From assembly GCA_017519145.1 (NCBI GenBank), contig JAFWTA010000058.1, positions 1-62,156 of the forward strand: DNA of 62,156 nt, in the 5' to 3' direction. Source of the DNA: Ruminococcus sp. (lineage in GTDB: Bacteria > Bacillota > Clostridia > Oscillospirales > Ruminococcaceae). The position numbers and the translations under genes were made by a program. The notes beneath the pieces were generated by a model. That model was not told the DNA's origin. It saw only the letters and a program-made list of their open reading frames with translations, and did not search any database. Positions 35,545 to 43,087 of this stretch are shown here, in pieces. Position 1 is the first letter of the stretch; each line of letters opens with the position of its first letter.

Positions 35545-36111
35545 TTATCTTTCTATTCCGACTTCAACAAGCTTCGCGCGCAGCTTGTCCATAGCCCTTG
35601 AGCATCTCTGCCTTACCGCTACCGCAGTCATGGAGAGATACGATGCAATTTCACTTGAATTTTTGTTATAATAGAATTTCTGTATAAGTATAGTCGAATC
35701 AGGTTCACCCAGCTCGTCTATCTTATCAAGGAGCACGCGGCGGAGTTCTGTTCGGTCAACGTGCTCGTCAACACTGAAGTCCGAGGCAAGCTCTGTCATA
35801 TCATCGTCATCCGTGTCTGTTATATGCTTTGATTTTGCGCACAGGCTTCGGAAACGATCTATAGACTTTCTCTGAGCGATGGTGCCTATAAGGCTCTTGA
35901 TATCATTTTCCGATGACAGGTCAAACTGACACTTCATAAAAAGGTCTGCAAAGACGTCACTGACGCACTCTTCGATATCCTCTTTTGTGCCGCATCCTCT
36001 GAGCCTGTTGAAAACGATAGCATATACATATCTGCCGTATTCCCTGACCAGCGCTTTGTGGCAGTCCGCAGGTGATCTCTGCATCATTTCTGCCAGTTCT
36101 CTGCTTGTCAT
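35545..36111 (-). CDS. ECF-like RNA polymerase sigma factor 2
   Basis: A 189-residue sigma factor with region 2 (about 20-90; REYGRYVYAIVFNRLRGCG, then EDIEECV) and region 4 (about 125-180; GEPDSTILIQKFYYN, VRQRCSRAMDKLRAKL). It is a paralogue of the product at 30796. ATG 36111 is preferred over ATG 36117 since AGGAGG is seven bases away from the former and abuts the latter. It is cotranscribed with the membrane protein at 34155. Two promoters precede it: a perfect sigma-A promoter and an ECF-type element shared with the dockerin gene, suggesting self-activation. Confidence 0.88.
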   Translation of the reverse strand: MTSRELAEMMQRSPADCHKALVREYGRYVYAIVFNRLRGCGTKEDIEECVSDVFADLFMKCQFDLSSENDIKSLIGTIAQRKSIDRFRSLCAKSKHITDTDDDDMTELASDFSVDEHVDRTELRRVLLDKIDELGEPDSTILIQKFYYNKNSSEIASYLSMTAVAVRQRCSRAMDKLRAKLVEVGIER

Positions 36112-36163
36112 TTTCATTCCTCCTCGCGATCTGTAAATAATAAGGTCGGCCTTTCAATAAGAA

Positions 36164-36192
36164 CAATCGGGTCACGAGCCGCAGGTGTTACA
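36164..36192 (-). promoter_or_regulatory. putative ECF-type promoter of the sigma gene
   Basis: TGTAAC (36187-36192), 17 bases, CGATTG (36164-36169) on the minus strand, followed by TTGAAAGGCCGACCTTA. It matches the element at 34023-34074 in sequence and spacing. Confidence 0.65.
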
Positions 36193-36323
36193 TTTAAGCC
36201 GATCTGTTATAAAAAAAGCACAAAAGTCAGAGTATTATCGTAGTTTATAAAGCGAAGCGCAAAGGGCTTATCGCTGATTTTCCGAAAAAGCAGCACCCTT
36301 TCCCCGACTTATCCGTTTTTCAC

Positions 36324-36352
36324 ATTATAACTCTTACATCAACCGTTGTCAA
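36324..36352 (-). promoter_or_regulatory. consensus sigma-A promoter upstream of the sigma gene
   Basis: Perfect TTGACA (36347-36352) and TATAAT (36324-36329) with a 17-base spacer. It would give basal transcription with a leader of about 205 bases. Confidence 0.85.
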
Positions 36353-36375
36353 TATCAGAACAACGCAGATACGGG

Positions 36376-36412
36376 AAAAAGTCCCGTGGGAGCTCAGCCT
36401 CCTGCACGGGAC
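36376..36412 (-). terminator. terminator after the acetyltransferase gene
   Basis: Stem GTCCCGTG/CACGGGAC with TTTTTC following on the minus strand. Confidence 0.85.
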
Positions 36413-36505
36413 ACATTCATGATATTTCTGCGGAAAAACCGCTTTTTGATCTGCCCTTCTATTATGATGTATATGCCACACAGCCGCCGCCCTTACGGTA
36501 CTGCT

Positions 36506-37081
36506 TCATTTGCTTTCCCATACCGAACCTGTGACTTTGGCAGGGTCTCCCACCGCTATCATGCCCTCGGGTACGTCCTTGGTCACCACCGAGCCTGCTC
36601 CGATAACAGCGTTGTCCCCGATAGTAACTCCGGGGAGGATAATGCTTCCAGAGCCTATCCACACGCCGTTTCCGATATGAACGGGCTTGGGGATGAGGTC
36701 GCCGCGCTCCTCCGGGAGCATACCGTGGTTAAGGGTAGCAATGACCGTATTATGTCCGATGAGGCAGTTGTCGCCGATATATATGCCGCCCTGATCCTGA
36801 AACTTGCAGCCTGCATTGATGAAAACTCCCCTGCCAATGTGAGTATTTATGCCACAGTCGGTGTAAAAAGGCGGAAACAGCCCGAAGCTCTCATCGAGCT
36901 CCTGACCGATAAGCTGCCCCATGAGCCTTCTCAGCTCCGCAGGCTCATGATAGCTGCCGTTTATCTCCGCTGTAAGACGCAGAGCTCTCTGGCTGAGCTC
37001 ATGCATTTTCAGATGTACCTCTCCGCCGCACTTAGTCTGAGCGGAAGTATTCATAGCCTCAATAAATCCCCTGTCTGTCAT
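36506..37081 (-). CDS. sugar O-acetyltransferase, LacA/Maa/NodL family
   Basis: The 191-residue cytosolic enzyme transfers acetyl from acetyl-CoA to sugar hydroxyls. An N-terminal alpha domain (24-75) is followed by a left-handed beta-helix of hexapeptide repeats (INTHIGRGVFINAGCKF, then VHIGNGVWIGSGSIILPGVTIGDNAVIGAGSVVTKD). The catalytic histidine is in TLNHGM near residue 118. Length fits the maltose/galactoside acetyltransferase group. It is a single gene with an AGGAGG ribosome site and its own terminator, divergent from the glycan operon. The acceptor could be an imported oligosaccharide or a surface-glycan sugar. Confidence 0.88.
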   Translation of the reverse strand: MTDRGFIEAMNTSAQTKCGGEVHLKMHELSQRALRLTAEINGSYHEPAELRRLMGQLIGQELDESFGLFPPFYTDCGINTHIGRGVFINAGCKFQDQGGIYIGDNCLIGHNTVIATLNHGMLPEERGDLIPKPVHIGNGVWIGSGSIILPGVTIGDNAVIGAGSVVTKDVPEGMIAVGDPAKVTGSVWESK

Positions 37082-37269
37082 AATATTACCTCCTGTGCCG
37101 TTTTCTATATTATACCATTATCCGCGGCATATAACAAATACCTTTTTTGTATCGTATGATATTCATTCTGCGCATATCACTTACTGCCCTATAAGCCATC
37201 AACTTATCCAATGTTCGTCACCGATTTTTGTACAGTATTCGGAAATGAACTGAAAAGCAGTACTTTAAT

Positions 37270-37298
37270 TTGACAAATATGAACATATATTGTATAAT
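37270..37298 (+). promoter_or_regulatory. consensus promoter of the glycan operon
   Basis: TTGACA (37270-37275), 17 bases, TATAAT (37293-37298), with an extended -10 TG. Confidence 0.85.
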
Positions 37299-37348
37299 AT
37301 ATAATGATTAGTTATACAATTCTTTCTGATAAAGGAACCGTGATACTT

Positions 37349-38455
37349 ATGAAAAAAGTAATGTGCGTTTTTGGCACACGACCCGAAGCTATCAAAATGT
37401 CGCTGCTCGTTTTTGCTCTGAAAAAATACAGCGATATTGAGACAGTCACCTGTGTCAGCGGACAGCATCGTGAGCTTCTCACAAATACCCTCGCAAGCTT
37501 TGGTCTGCACCCCGAATATAACCTGAATATTATGAAGGAACATCAGGACCTTTTTGACATAACTATAAATATCCTCAAAGAGATAAAAGCCGTCCTTGAA
37601 AAGGAAAAGCCCGATATCGTACTTGTTCACGGCGATACCTCAACGGCTTTTATAACCTCTCTCGCCTGCTTCTATCTCCGCATACCCGTAGGTCACGTTG
37701 AAGCGGGACTCCGCACCTATGACCTCCATGCGCCTTTTCCCGAGGAGATGAACCGTCAGGGAATCGACATCATTGCTGACTATTACTACGCTCCCACTGA
37801 GATAGCCCGTCAGAATCTTATCTCCGAGGGCAAGAAGTCTGATAATATAATCATTACGGGAAATACTGCCATAGATGTACTGGGCACCACTGTCTCTGAT
37901 TCATTCACTCACCCCATACTTGAATGGGCAGGAAAAGACACACGGCTCATAGTTCTGACAGTTCACCGCAGAGAAAATCTCGGCGGTCCCATGAGGGAGA
38001 TATTCGAGGGTATCCGTATGCTGGCTGAGGCTTATCCCGATGTAAGGATAGTTTATCCCATGCACCCCAATGTAAGGGCTGTGGCACAGGAATGCCTCGG
38101 TGAATGCAGTCAGGTATACCTCAGCGATCCGCTGGACGTTATCCCTTTCCATAATATCATGTCCCGAAGCTATTTCATACTCACCGACAGCGGCGGAATA
38201 CAAGAGGAGGCTTCATTCCTCGAAAAGCCCGTTCTGGTGCTCCGCGATGCGACAGAGCGTCCCGAGAATCTGAAATACGGCGTTTCAAAGCTTGTGGGCA
38301 CCGACAAGACCTCTCTCCTCAGAGAAAGCGGAAAGCTTCTTGACGATCCCGAGGCTTACAAAGCCATGACAGGTCATCCGCACATATACGGGGACGGTCA
38401 CGCCTCAGAACGTATTGCCGCTCATATCCACGATGTTTTCTATGGCAAAGAATGA
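37349..38455 (+). CDS. wecB: UDP-N-acetylglucosamine 2-epimerase
   Basis: The 368-residue cytosolic enzyme interconverts UDP-GlcNAc and UDP-ManNAc for surface polysaccharides. Family motifs are clear: VFGTRPEAIKMS at the start, GDTSTAF near 95, GHVEAGLRT near 115, PFPEEMNRQ, TVHRREN near 213 and DSGGIQEEASFL near 284. Length is that of non-hydrolysing epimerases. ATG 37349 is used; AAAGGA is 12 bases away. It is first of four genes (epimerase, GtrA-like, GT2, GT-C-like) that end at a strong terminator. Confidence 0.95.
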   Translation: MKKVMCVFGTRPEAIKMSLLVFALKKYSDIETVTCVSGQHRELLTNTLASFGLHPEYNLNIMKEHQDLFDITINILKEIKAVLEKEKPDIVLVHGDTSTAFITSLACFYLRIPVGHVEAGLRTYDLHAPFPEEMNRQGIDIIADYYYAPTEIARQNLISEGKKSDNIIITGNTAIDVLGTTVSDSFTHPILEWAGKDTRLIVLTVHRRENLGGPMREIFEGIRMLAEAYPDVRIVYPMHPNVRAVAQECLGECSQVYLSDPLDVIPFHNIMSRSYFILTDSGGIQEEASFLEKPVLVLRDATERPENLKYGVSKLVGTDKTSLLRESGKLLDDPEAYKAMTGHPHIYGDGHASERIAAHIHDVFYGKE

Positions 38456-38882
38456 TAACATGGAAAAGCTGATACAAAAATTCCTGCCGCTGATCAAGTA
38501 CATACTGTTCTCGGTAATGACAGCGGTGATCGAAAGCATCATCGGTCTTATACTTATAAACCTGTGCGGTCTCGGAGAGGTCACAGCAAATACCATAGGA
38601 ATAATCATAGGTGCAGGCGTCCATTACCTGTGCGTGACAAGAAAGGTGTTCAACAGCAGCGTCAACTGGAAGACTGTTACGGTATACGTCACCACATTCC
38701 TCATGGGAATGCTTCTCCAGAACTTCGTGGTATGGGCTGCGGTGCATATCATCGGAGATATGCTCAGCGAGAGCATACGCTATCTGGCAGCGAAGTTCTG
38801 CTCTCTCGTAATATCATTCTTTATAATGTATTTTATAAGGAAGCTGGGATACCGTCTCGCAGGCGAAAACAAAGAGGTGTAA
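38442..38882 (+). CDS. GtrA-like membrane protein
   Basis: A small four-helix membrane protein (about 146 residues) of the GtrA/DPMS family, thought to flip or assist lipid-linked sugars. Hydrophobic segments are near IKYILFSVMTAVIESIIG, ANTIGIIIGAGVHYL, VYVTTFLMGMLLQNFV and FCSLVISFFIMYFIRKLGY. It overlaps the end of wecB by 14 bases; ATG 38460 is an alternative start. It precedes a dolichol-phosphate-mannose-synthase-like GT2, the usual partner of GtrA proteins. Confidence 0.85.
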   Translation: MAKNDNMEKLIQKFLPLIKYILFSVMTAVIESIIGLILINLCGLGEVTANTIGIIIGAGVHYLCVTRKVFNSSVNWKTVTVYVTTFLMGMLLQNFVVWAAVHIIGDMLSESIRYLAAKFCSLVISFFIMYFIRKLGYRLAGENKEV

Positions 38883-38886
38883 ATAT

Positions 38887-39639
38887 ATGAAAAAAATATT
38901 CGTATTCCTGCCCTGTTACAATGAATCGGGCAATATAGGAGCACTCATGGACGAGTGGCTCGCTCTTGAAGACAAGCTGAAGGAAAGAGGCTATCTCCTC
39001 AATATCTGCGGCATCGACGACAAGAGCACCGACAATACCAAGGAGATAATCGGCAGCTATGCTGCAAAATACAGGAATGTTAGACTTCTCGCTCACAAGC
39101 GGAACATGAATCTTGGCGGCGGTCTCAGGACAGCTTTCTGCTGGTTCGACGCAAAGGGCTGCAGCGATGATCTCTGCGTCATCATGGACGGCGACAACAC
39201 TCAGGATCCCGTATATATTACAGATATGCTGGACCGCATCGAAAACGGCGCAGACTGCGTTATCGCATCACGCTACCGCAGCGGTGCAGAGGTACACGGA
39301 GTTCCTGCTCACCGCCGCCTGCTCAGCGACGGAGCAAGATTATTCTATACCCTGCTGCTCCATGTGCCAAATGTACGCGATTATACCTGCGGCTACAGAG
39401 TATACCGCTATGATATCATACACAGAGCCCGTCAGCACTACGGCAGACGTTTTGTTGAAATGAAGACCTTCTCGTGTATGCTTGAAGTTCTCTACAAGCT
39501 CTATCTCAACGGAGCCACATTCGACGAGGTGCCTTTCTCGCTGAGATACGACAACAAGCAGGGCGCAAGCAAGATGCGTGTTTTCAAGACAATTTACGAC
39601 AGCTTCAAAACTGCATTCAGACTGAGGTGCAGTAAATGA
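38887..39639 (+). CDS. polyprenyl-phosphate glycosyltransferase, GT2
   Basis: The 250-residue protein is a GT2 enzyme of the dolichol-phosphate mannose synthase type, which loads a sugar onto undecaprenyl phosphate at the inner face of the membrane. It has FVFLPCYNESGNI at the start, IDDKSTDNT near 43, the metal-binding DGDNTQDP near 100 and SRYRSGAEV near 126. It shows no C-terminal membrane helices, so it would rely on the GtrA-like neighbour. Its stop overlaps the next start (ATGA). Confidence 0.9.
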   Translation: MKKIFVFLPCYNESGNIGALMDEWLALEDKLKERGYLLNICGIDDKSTDNTKEIIGSYAAKYRNVRLLAHKRNMNLGGGLRTAFCWFDAKGCSDDLCVIMDGDNTQDPVYITDMLDRIENGADCVIASRYRSGAEVHGVPAHRRLLSDGARLFYTLLLHVPNVRDYTCGYRVYRYDIIHRARQHYGRRFVEMKTFSCMLEVLYKLYLNGATFDEVPFSLRYDNKQGASKMRVFKTIYDSFKTAFRLRCSK

Positions 39640-41507
39640 AAGAAAAGAAAAAGAAGCTTCGCAGTGAGCATATAATACTTGCTGTTATCATCCTGCTTCA
39701 GCTGGTAACGCTGGTATATCTGTTCACTGCAAAAAAGAATATTTACGACTGCGATGAATACTATTCATACGGTCTTTCCAACAGCTACAAGCGCCCCTTC
39801 ATCTCTCCGTTCTCATACGAGCGAGGAGTAGAAGGACAACTGACATTCAACTACACAGGGGATGATTTCAAGTACTATCTGCGCACATCTCCCGACACCA
39901 GATTCAGGTATGATTCGGTATATTACAATCAGGCGCATGATACCATTCCGCCGCTGTATTACGCCATAATCCATACAATCTGTTCTGTCAGGACAGGACA
40001 TTTCTCATGGTATTACGCATTCGTGATCAATCTTCTCTGCTTTATACCGACGCAGATATTCATATATCTTATCGGTCTCAAGGTCACCAGAAGCAAGTTC
40101 CTTTCACTGCTTACGGTAGCATTCTGGGGCTTTACATTGGGCGGTATCAGCTGCTTTATCTTCCTGAGGATGTATGCGATGCTCACCATGTTCGGAGCAA
40201 TGTTCACCTACTACTCCATCAACGCCCAGACCGAGAAAAAGCTTTCAAAAAAGACCTGCATAATGCTGGCGCTCTCAGCCTTCCTCGGAGCTCTTACCCA
40301 TCATAATTTCCTTATATTCGCATTTTTCCTCACACTGTTCTCATGCTTGTTCATACTCATACAGAAGTCGTTCAAAAAGATGTTCATCTACGGTCTTTCC
40401 GTACTTATCGGAACCGCCCTTTCATTTGCAGCATTCCCCGCAACCGTAAAGCATCTGACAATGAAGATGCCGTGGGCAGATAAGCTTGACCTATTCACAT
40501 CACTGAGATTTTACACTGTCTCTCTGAAAGACAATCTTACCGGATCCAAGACTCTGTACACCGGCTGGCTTCTGTATGTAAGAGTGGCGCTCGTTTTCAT
40601 TGTTGCATTTTCTATCCCCATTATTTTCCTTTTCAGAAAGAGCGCATTTATACAGAAAGCCTTCAAGGCAACAAAAACCGGTCTCAAAGCCATAAAGCGC
40701 AAGCTCTCCGATCCAAATGAGATGAACCCGGGAGGTATCATCCTGCTGCTGACAATTATCAGCTTCATGGCAGTAATAGCTCACATGACATACTTCCTTG
40801 AGCTTCTTGAAAAATCTATCAGATACCTGTACATAATCCTTCCGTATACAGTAATGCTGATAACCGGCTTGATCGGACTTTTCTTCAGAAAGGCTAAAAA
40901 GCCCGTTAAAATAGGGACCTCTGCTGTATGCTCACTGCTGCTCGCAGGTCTGCTCATTTATCAGAACAGCGTTAATTCCCCTGCATACCTTACAATGGAG
41001 CCCTCCAACAAAACTCCTGTAAGCGACTTTACCAAGGATACAGACTGTATACTGATGATCGATGATATGCGTGCTGTTATCAATACATCTCTTATGCTGA
41101 GCGATGCAAATGATATTCTTCTGACACGCACAAATCATAAAGTTATTGAGAAAGACGTCGTCAAAGACGAGATGCAGAAGGTCTTCGACAAAAACAAACC
41201 ATTCATACTGCTCATAGATAATATATCCTTTTACAGCGAAGCAGATAAGGAAGAGTATTATCGCAACAAAGAAGCCATTGATGCTGCTATAAAAGAAAAA
41301 ATAGACGATGATTCCTTCACTCTGGAGGGAAGCGCTGATTTGGAAAGCTACGCTGTCAAATACAGACAGTACAACGATCTCAGAACAGAGTCCGGAGTTG
41401 TGGAATACTTTGAAAAGCTCTCGGGCTACAGCAGTGAATACTGCACAGAAGAAACATCCACAAACTGCTGCATAGCAGCATACAGATTTACTCCCCCTGA
41501 GAAATAA
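39636..41507 (+). CDS. integral membrane glycosyltransferase, GT-C type
   Basis: A 623-residue protein with about ten hydrophobic segments in the first 450 residues and a soluble C-terminal domain of about 170 residues. The first outer loop holds DCDEYYSYGLS, the Asp-Glu motif of GT39/ArnT-like enzymes that use lipid-linked sugar donors. It is the last gene of the operon, so it is the probable acceptor of the sugar made by the GT2/GtrA pair, transferring it to a surface glycan or protein outside the cell. The C-terminal domain is not one I recognise. Confidence 0.82.
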   Translation: MKEKKKKLRSEHIILAVIILLQLVTLVYLFTAKKNIYDCDEYYSYGLSNSYKRPFISPFSYERGVEGQLTFNYTGDDFKYYLRTSPDTRFRYDSVYYNQAHDTIPPLYYAIIHTICSVRTGHFSWYYAFVINLLCFIPTQIFIYLIGLKVTRSKFLSLLTVAFWGFTLGGISCFIFLRMYAMLTMFGAMFTYYSINAQTEKKLSKKTCIMLALSAFLGALTHHNFLIFAFFLTLFSCLFILIQKSFKKMFIYGLSVLIGTALSFAAFPATVKHLTMKMPWADKLDLFTSLRFYTVSLKDNLTGSKTLYTGWLLYVRVALVFIVAFSIPIIFLFRKSAFIQKAFKATKTGLKAIKRKLSDPNEMNPGGIILLLTIISFMAVIAHMTYFLELLEKSIRYLYIILPYTVMLITGLIGLFFRKAKKPVKIGTSAVCSLLLAGLLIYQNSVNSPAYLTMEPSNKTPVSDFTKDTDCILMIDDMRAVINTSLMLSDANDILLTRTNHKVIEKDVVKDEMQKVFDKNKPFILLIDNISFYSEADKEEYYRNKEAIDAAIKEKIDDDSFTLEGSADLESYAVKYRQYNDLRTESGVVEYFEKLSGYSSEYCTEETSTNCCIAAYRFTPPEK

Positions 41508-41513
41508 TACCAT

Positions 41514-41548
41514 AAGGACAGTGTATACCACTGTCCTTTTTCTTTTTG
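41514..41548 (+). terminator. terminator of the glycan operon
   Basis: Stem AAGGACAGTG/CACTGTCCTT with loop TATAC, followed by TTTCTTTTTG. Confidence 0.9.
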
Positions 41549-41556
41549 TGCTGTTA

Positions 41557-41585
41557 TTGACTTTGCGGCTGTAATATGTTACAAT
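41557..41585 (+). promoter_or_regulatory. promoter of the MORN-repeat gene
   Basis: TTGACT (41557-41562), 17 bases, TACAAT (41580-41585), about 98 bases before the start. Confidence 0.7.
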
Positions 41586-41682
41586 ATAGCAGATGAATCG
41601 AGCTTTAATTGCATAAAGCTTTTAACAATTTTGCTTCAGGCGCCTTTTTATAGCCTGAAGACGGCGATAAGGAAATGATATT

Positions 41683-42807
41683 ATGGGAATGTTGGATTTT
41701 TTCAAAGTCAGCAACGGTATCGCTAACAATATCCGCTTTGAAAGCGATAACCTCGGCACAGGTCTGTATTCGGGCCATGTAGGAGCTTCGAGACTGCCGG
41801 AAGGACACGGTGTCTTCATCAACAGCCTCGAGATCGAATACGACGGCGAATGGCAGCGCGGCAAGCTCTGCGGCTTCGGCAGAAAATACGCCAAGGGCTA
41901 CTACGACATCACTCAGGGGGAAGATGATGACGCAAGCAAGTCTCTGGTATATGCGGGAGAATTCAAGGACAACAGATTTAACGGCAAGGGAAAGCAGTAC
42001 CGCCAGACAGGCAAGATAGCCTATGACGGCGACTGGCTGGACGGCTGGAAATGCGGTGAGGGTACCGAGTACTATGAAAACGGCAGAGTAAAGTATATAG
42101 GCACATGGAACAGGGACAGATACCACGGCAAGGGTGTCTATACAGCTGAGAACGGCGATGTCATCGAAGGGGAATGGACAGATGGTCTTCTCAACGGCGA
42201 GGCAGTCCTGAAGACCCGTGACGACTGCGTATACAACAGAGTGTATAAGGACGGCGAGGTGGTAAGCGAAAAGCTTATCAGCGGAACTCCCAAGCCATCA
42301 CACGACGCAGGCAGAGTCATTGTATTCGACAACGGTACCTATAAGGGCGATGTCGACTTCAACGGAAAAATGAGCGGTAAGGGAGTCTATACCTATACCA
42401 ACGGAAATGTTTACGAGGGCCGCTTCAAGGACGGCGTAAAGCAGGGCGAGGGCGTCTTCACATGGGCTGACGGAAATGTTTACGACGGTCAGTGGGAAGA
42501 CGATATGCGCAATGGCAAGGGCGAGTACCGCTACAAAAACGGCAACAGATATGTCGGCGACTGGAAGGATAATGTCAAGAATGGCGTCGGCGAGTTCTTC
42601 TACAGCAGCGGCGAAAAGTACGAGGGCAGCTTTGAGAACAGTCTCAGACACGGTCACGGAGTTTTCTATTACAGGAACGGAGCCGTTTTTGAGGGCGAAT
42701 GGCAGAACGATATGCTCAGCGGCGAGGGCATCCTTACCGCTAAGGACGGCAGCCGCAAGCGCCAGAAATGGGAGAACAACAAGCTTGTCAGCGAAGAAGC
42801 TCTCTGA
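41683..42807 (+). CDS. MORN-repeat protein
   Basis: The 374-residue protein has no signal peptide and about ten MORN repeats of about 23 residues, such as YAGEFKDNRFNGKGKQY, YEGRFKDGVKQGEGVF, YDGQWEDDMRNGKGEY and YEGSFENSLRHGHGVF. A non-repeat segment (about 195-220) splits the repeats into two blocks. MORN repeats in eukaryotes bind lipids or scaffold proteins; in bacteria their role is mostly unknown. It is monocistronic, with its own promoter and terminator, between the glycan operon and a BspA-like gene. Confidence 0.9.
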   Translation: MGMLDFFKVSNGIANNIRFESDNLGTGLYSGHVGASRLPEGHGVFINSLEIEYDGEWQRGKLCGFGRKYAKGYYDITQGEDDDASKSLVYAGEFKDNRFNGKGKQYRQTGKIAYDGDWLDGWKCGEGTEYYENGRVKYIGTWNRDRYHGKGVYTAENGDVIEGEWTDGLLNGEAVLKTRDDCVYNRVYKDGEVVSEKLISGTPKPSHDAGRVIVFDNGTYKGDVDFNGKMSGKGVYTYTNGNVYEGRFKDGVKQGEGVFTWADGNVYDGQWEDDMRNGKGEYRYKNGNRYVGDWKDNVKNGVGEFFYSSGEKYEGSFENSLRHGHGVFYYRNGAVFEGEWQNDMLSGEGILTAKDGSRKRQKWENNKLVSEEAL

Positions 42808-42842
42808 GCCCTGACAGACGGATCTCATAACAGAATATTCAC

Positions 42843-42868
42843 AAAAGGCAGTCTCAGGGCTGCCTTTT
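42843..42868 (+). terminator. terminator after the MORN gene
   Basis: Stem AAAAGGCAG/CTGCCTTTT followed by TC. Confidence 0.8.
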
Positions 42869-42927
42869 TCATATGTGGGAGCAAATAATGCAGAGGGCTG
42901 TTTTTCGGCAAAATCGCAATAAAAGTA

Positions 42928-42956
42928 TTGACATTTAATAAATAATATGATAAAAT
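42928..42956 (+). promoter_or_regulatory. promoter of the BspA-like gene and peptide
   Basis: TTGACA (42928-42933), 17 bases, TAAAAT (42951-42956). Confidence 0.75.
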
Positions 42957-43087
42957 ATACATCCAGTAGTGCAATGATATAACATCTTATCTTAATGTTT
43001 TAATTGATAGGACAACCTTGCACTTTTCCTGTCCCTAAGCCGCAGTGACGGGATATTATCTGAAGCGGCAGAAAAGGAGTGTTTAAC

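Larger units (their letters stand above)
36112..36505. other. intergenic region controlling the second sigma gene
   Basis: These 394 bases contain no gene. They carry the ECF-type element (36164-36192), a sigma-A promoter (36324-36352) and the terminator of the acetyltransferase gene (36376-36412), all on the minus strand. The stretch 36193-36323 shows nothing else clear. Confidence 0.7.

Noticed and set aside
41683-42807. MORN gene tandem DNA repeats as a mobile or CRISPR array
   Set aside because: The units are degenerate, in frame and encode standard MORN repeats.
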